This document shows positions 63,132-64,000 of a stretch of DNA of 64,000 bases, piece after piece; the first letter of the stretch is position 1; each line of letters begins with the position of its first letter. A program made the translations under genes and the position numbers. The DNA is taken from positions 22,897 through 86,896 of the forward strand of contig JAEEWS010000008.1 in NCBI GenBank assembly GCA_016287765.1, given 5' to 3'. This DNA is from Lachnospiraceae bacterium. Lineage in GTDB: Bacteria > Bacillota_A > Clostridia > Lachnospirales > Lachnospiraceae. The notes beneath the pieces were generated by a model. That model searched no databases. It was given only the letters and a program-made list of their open reading frames with translations, and had not been told where the DNA came from.

Positions 63132-63644
63132 ATGTCTAAATTCCTTAAAAATCTTGTTTCAAGCAAGATAGTGATGGCTCTTTTAAGTGTTGTGCTGGGA
63201 GTGATCCTTTTGATCGTGCAGGGCGGAGCATTGACGCTGATAGTGAAGGCAACTGCCATTGTATTCATTGGTGCGGGAGTGGGATATGCGATCCTTTTCC
63301 TTCTGAATAAAAAACGTTCAAATACAATGCTGGCATGCTCTGTCATAGTCTTGATCCTTGGCGTGCTTTTCCTGATCAGGCCGGATATCATCGTAAATTT
63401 CTTCCCTGTGATCCTTGGCGTTTATCTGATCATAGAAGGGCTCACAAACCTTCTTGCATCATTACAGCACAAAAAGAGAAAGGGATTTCTTGTGGGCCTG
63501 ATCCTTGCCATCCTGACAATAATTGTGGGCGTTTATCTTATCTTCAGAGCGGGAACTGTTATGAACATAGTGGTGATCATTGCGGGAATAAGCCTTATAG
63601 TGAACGGTCTCACGGATCTTTTTGCACTGAAAGCTTTTAAATAA
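63132..63644 (+). CDS. DUF308/HdeD-like membrane protein
   Basis: 170 residues with six hydrophobic segments in three similar pairs, such as VILGVLFLIRPDIIVNFFPVI and LAILTIIVGVYLIFRAGTVM, the short repeated helix hairpins of the DUF308/HdeD family. Enterobacterial HdeD is linked to acid resistance, but in Firmicutes the role is unknown. GGGAGG precedes the start, and its own promoter and terminator make it a single-gene unit. Confidence 0.88.
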   Translation: MSKFLKNLVSSKIVMALLSVVLGVILLIVQGGALTLIVKATAIVFIGAGVGYAILFLLNKKRSNTMLACSVIVLILGVLFLIRPDIIVNFFPVILGVYLIIEGLTNLLASLQHKKRKGFLVGLILAILTIIVGVYLIFRAGTVMNIVVIIAGISLIVNGLTDLFALKAFK

Positions 63645-63656
63645 GACTGTTAAGTG

Positions 63657-63686
63657 ACTCCGGGGTCTGAGACTCCGGAGTTTTTT
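63657..63686 (+). terminator. Rho-independent terminator after DUF308 gene
   Basis: ACTCCGG pairs with CCGGAGT (7 bp, 11-base loop) and runs into six Ts. Confidence 0.85.
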
Positions 63687-63703
63687 CTTTATCGGAGGAT
63701 AAT

Positions 63704-63910
63704 ATGGCAACTAAAGAAGTAAAGACCAATGCAATGCGCATATTGGATACCATGAAGATACCTAACAGGCATATGGAATATGAATGCAAGGAGTTTACCG
63801 ACGGCGGGCAGATAGCAGATACCCCGGGGCTTCCTCATGAAAGAGTGTTTAAGACTCTTGTTACGGTGGGTGCGGATAAGAATTACTATGTGTTTGTGCT
63901 TTGTTACTAG
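63704..63910 (+). pseudogene. YbaK/EbsC-type aminoacyl-tRNA deacylase, truncated after ~65 residues
   Basis: 68 codons, against about 155-160 in complete YbaK/EbsC proteins. The start KEVKTNAMRILD, the YECKEF segment and ERVFKTLVTVGADKNYYVFV follow the family closely and in frame, with a good ATCGGAGG site. Then the family match ends abruptly: LCY and a stop replace the expected IP-x-E/D continuation. The following ~90 bases to the window end do not restore the reading in any frame I could see. This looks like interruption by foreign DNA, a deletion, or an assembly join. The full enzyme would remove Cys or Ala from mischarged tRNA-Pro. Confidence 0.75.
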
Positions 63911-64000
63911 TACAGCGGTTTTAAAATAAATGGACTAATGCGCAGAATGTTTGCTCGAATGCTCGTGCATGAAAACGCAGGTGTAGCGGGCTACTCCGAG
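63905..64000. other. Unassigned DNA abutting the truncated deacylase gene
   Basis: About 95 bases of different character (TGCGCAGAATGTTTGCTCG..., GCGGGCTACTCCGAG) follow the break in the deacylase frame up to the window edge. They may be the left end of an inserted element. A TTAC tetranucleotide at 63904-63907 sits at the break, a target type used by some IS200/IS605 elements, but no transposase is visible, so the origin is open. Confidence 0.35.

Overview
The window looks like a chromosomal segment of an anaerobic, polysaccharide-degrading Firmicute, most likely a gut or rumen Lachnospiraceae (Butyrivibrio/Roseburia-like). This rests on the moderate GC, strong AGGAGG-type ribosome binding sites, lipoprotein-type solute-binding proteins, a Phe T-box in front of pheST, a PPi-type phosphofructokinase, a GH112 phosphorylase and a fused SecDF. 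The taxon is an inference from gene content.

Bases 1-22,300 form a rhamnogalacturonan-I (RG-I)/L-rhamnose locus on the + strand, interrupted by one divergent AraC regulator. In order it holds a membrane-bound AraC regulator (cut by the left edge), a solute-binding lipoprotein, a GH2-type hydrolase, a PL26-type exo-rhamnogalacturonan lyase, rhamnose mutarotase, the reverse-strand AraC regulator, two LplB/LplC-type permeases, a second solute-binding lipoprotein, a GH105 unsaturated rhamnogalacturonyl hydrolase, an SGNH acetylesterase with an SLH-like tail, a GH112 phosphorylase (probably galactosyl-rhamnose phosphorylase), rhamnulokinase and rhamnose isomerase. None of the enzymes has a signal peptide, so the logic is to import acetylated RG-I oligosaccharides and dismantle them in the cytoplasm. 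An iron alcohol dehydrogenase (possible lactaldehyde reductase) follows under its own promoter. RhaD aldolase, an extracellular RG lyase and a dedicated ATPase are absent from the window.

Bases 23,640-33,700 hold the T-box/pheST unit, a metallo-beta-lactamase-fold hydrolase, a tocopherol-cyclase-like protein, a GNAT acetyltransferase, a carboxylesterase with an unusually long 35-bp terminator-like inverted repeat, and a secreted GH43 lipoprotein.

Bases 33,740-47,300 carry two converging groups with a nucleic-acid theme. On + are a YjfB-like small protein, a HAD-nucleotidase/guanylate-kinase-like fusion with a degraded P-loop, and two tandem DHH phosphoesterases. On - is a tight operon: RDD membrane protein, MsmX/UgpC-type ATPase, MalF-like permease with a large inserted domain, MalG-like permease, solute-binding lipoprotein, thermonuclease lipoprotein, and a surface protein with OB-fold-like repeats carrying both a lipobox and a C-terminal TPKTG-type anchor. 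I read this as a candidate surface nuclease plus uptake system for extracellular nucleic acid. It is the most interesting item here.

Bases 47,400-64,000 are mostly housekeeping: CopA coupled to a Y-family polymerase, RlmH with an abnormal C-terminus, shikimate kinase, dCMP deaminase, an SH3/C39-like lipoprotein, a small membrane protein, an M29-type aminopeptidase, PurE, SecDF, an unknown membrane-anchored protein, six tRNA genes (Pro, Gly, Arg, His, Gln, Lys), PPi-phosphofructokinase, a DUF308/HdeD-like protein, and a YbaK-type deacylase gene cut short near the right edge, possibly by an inserted element.
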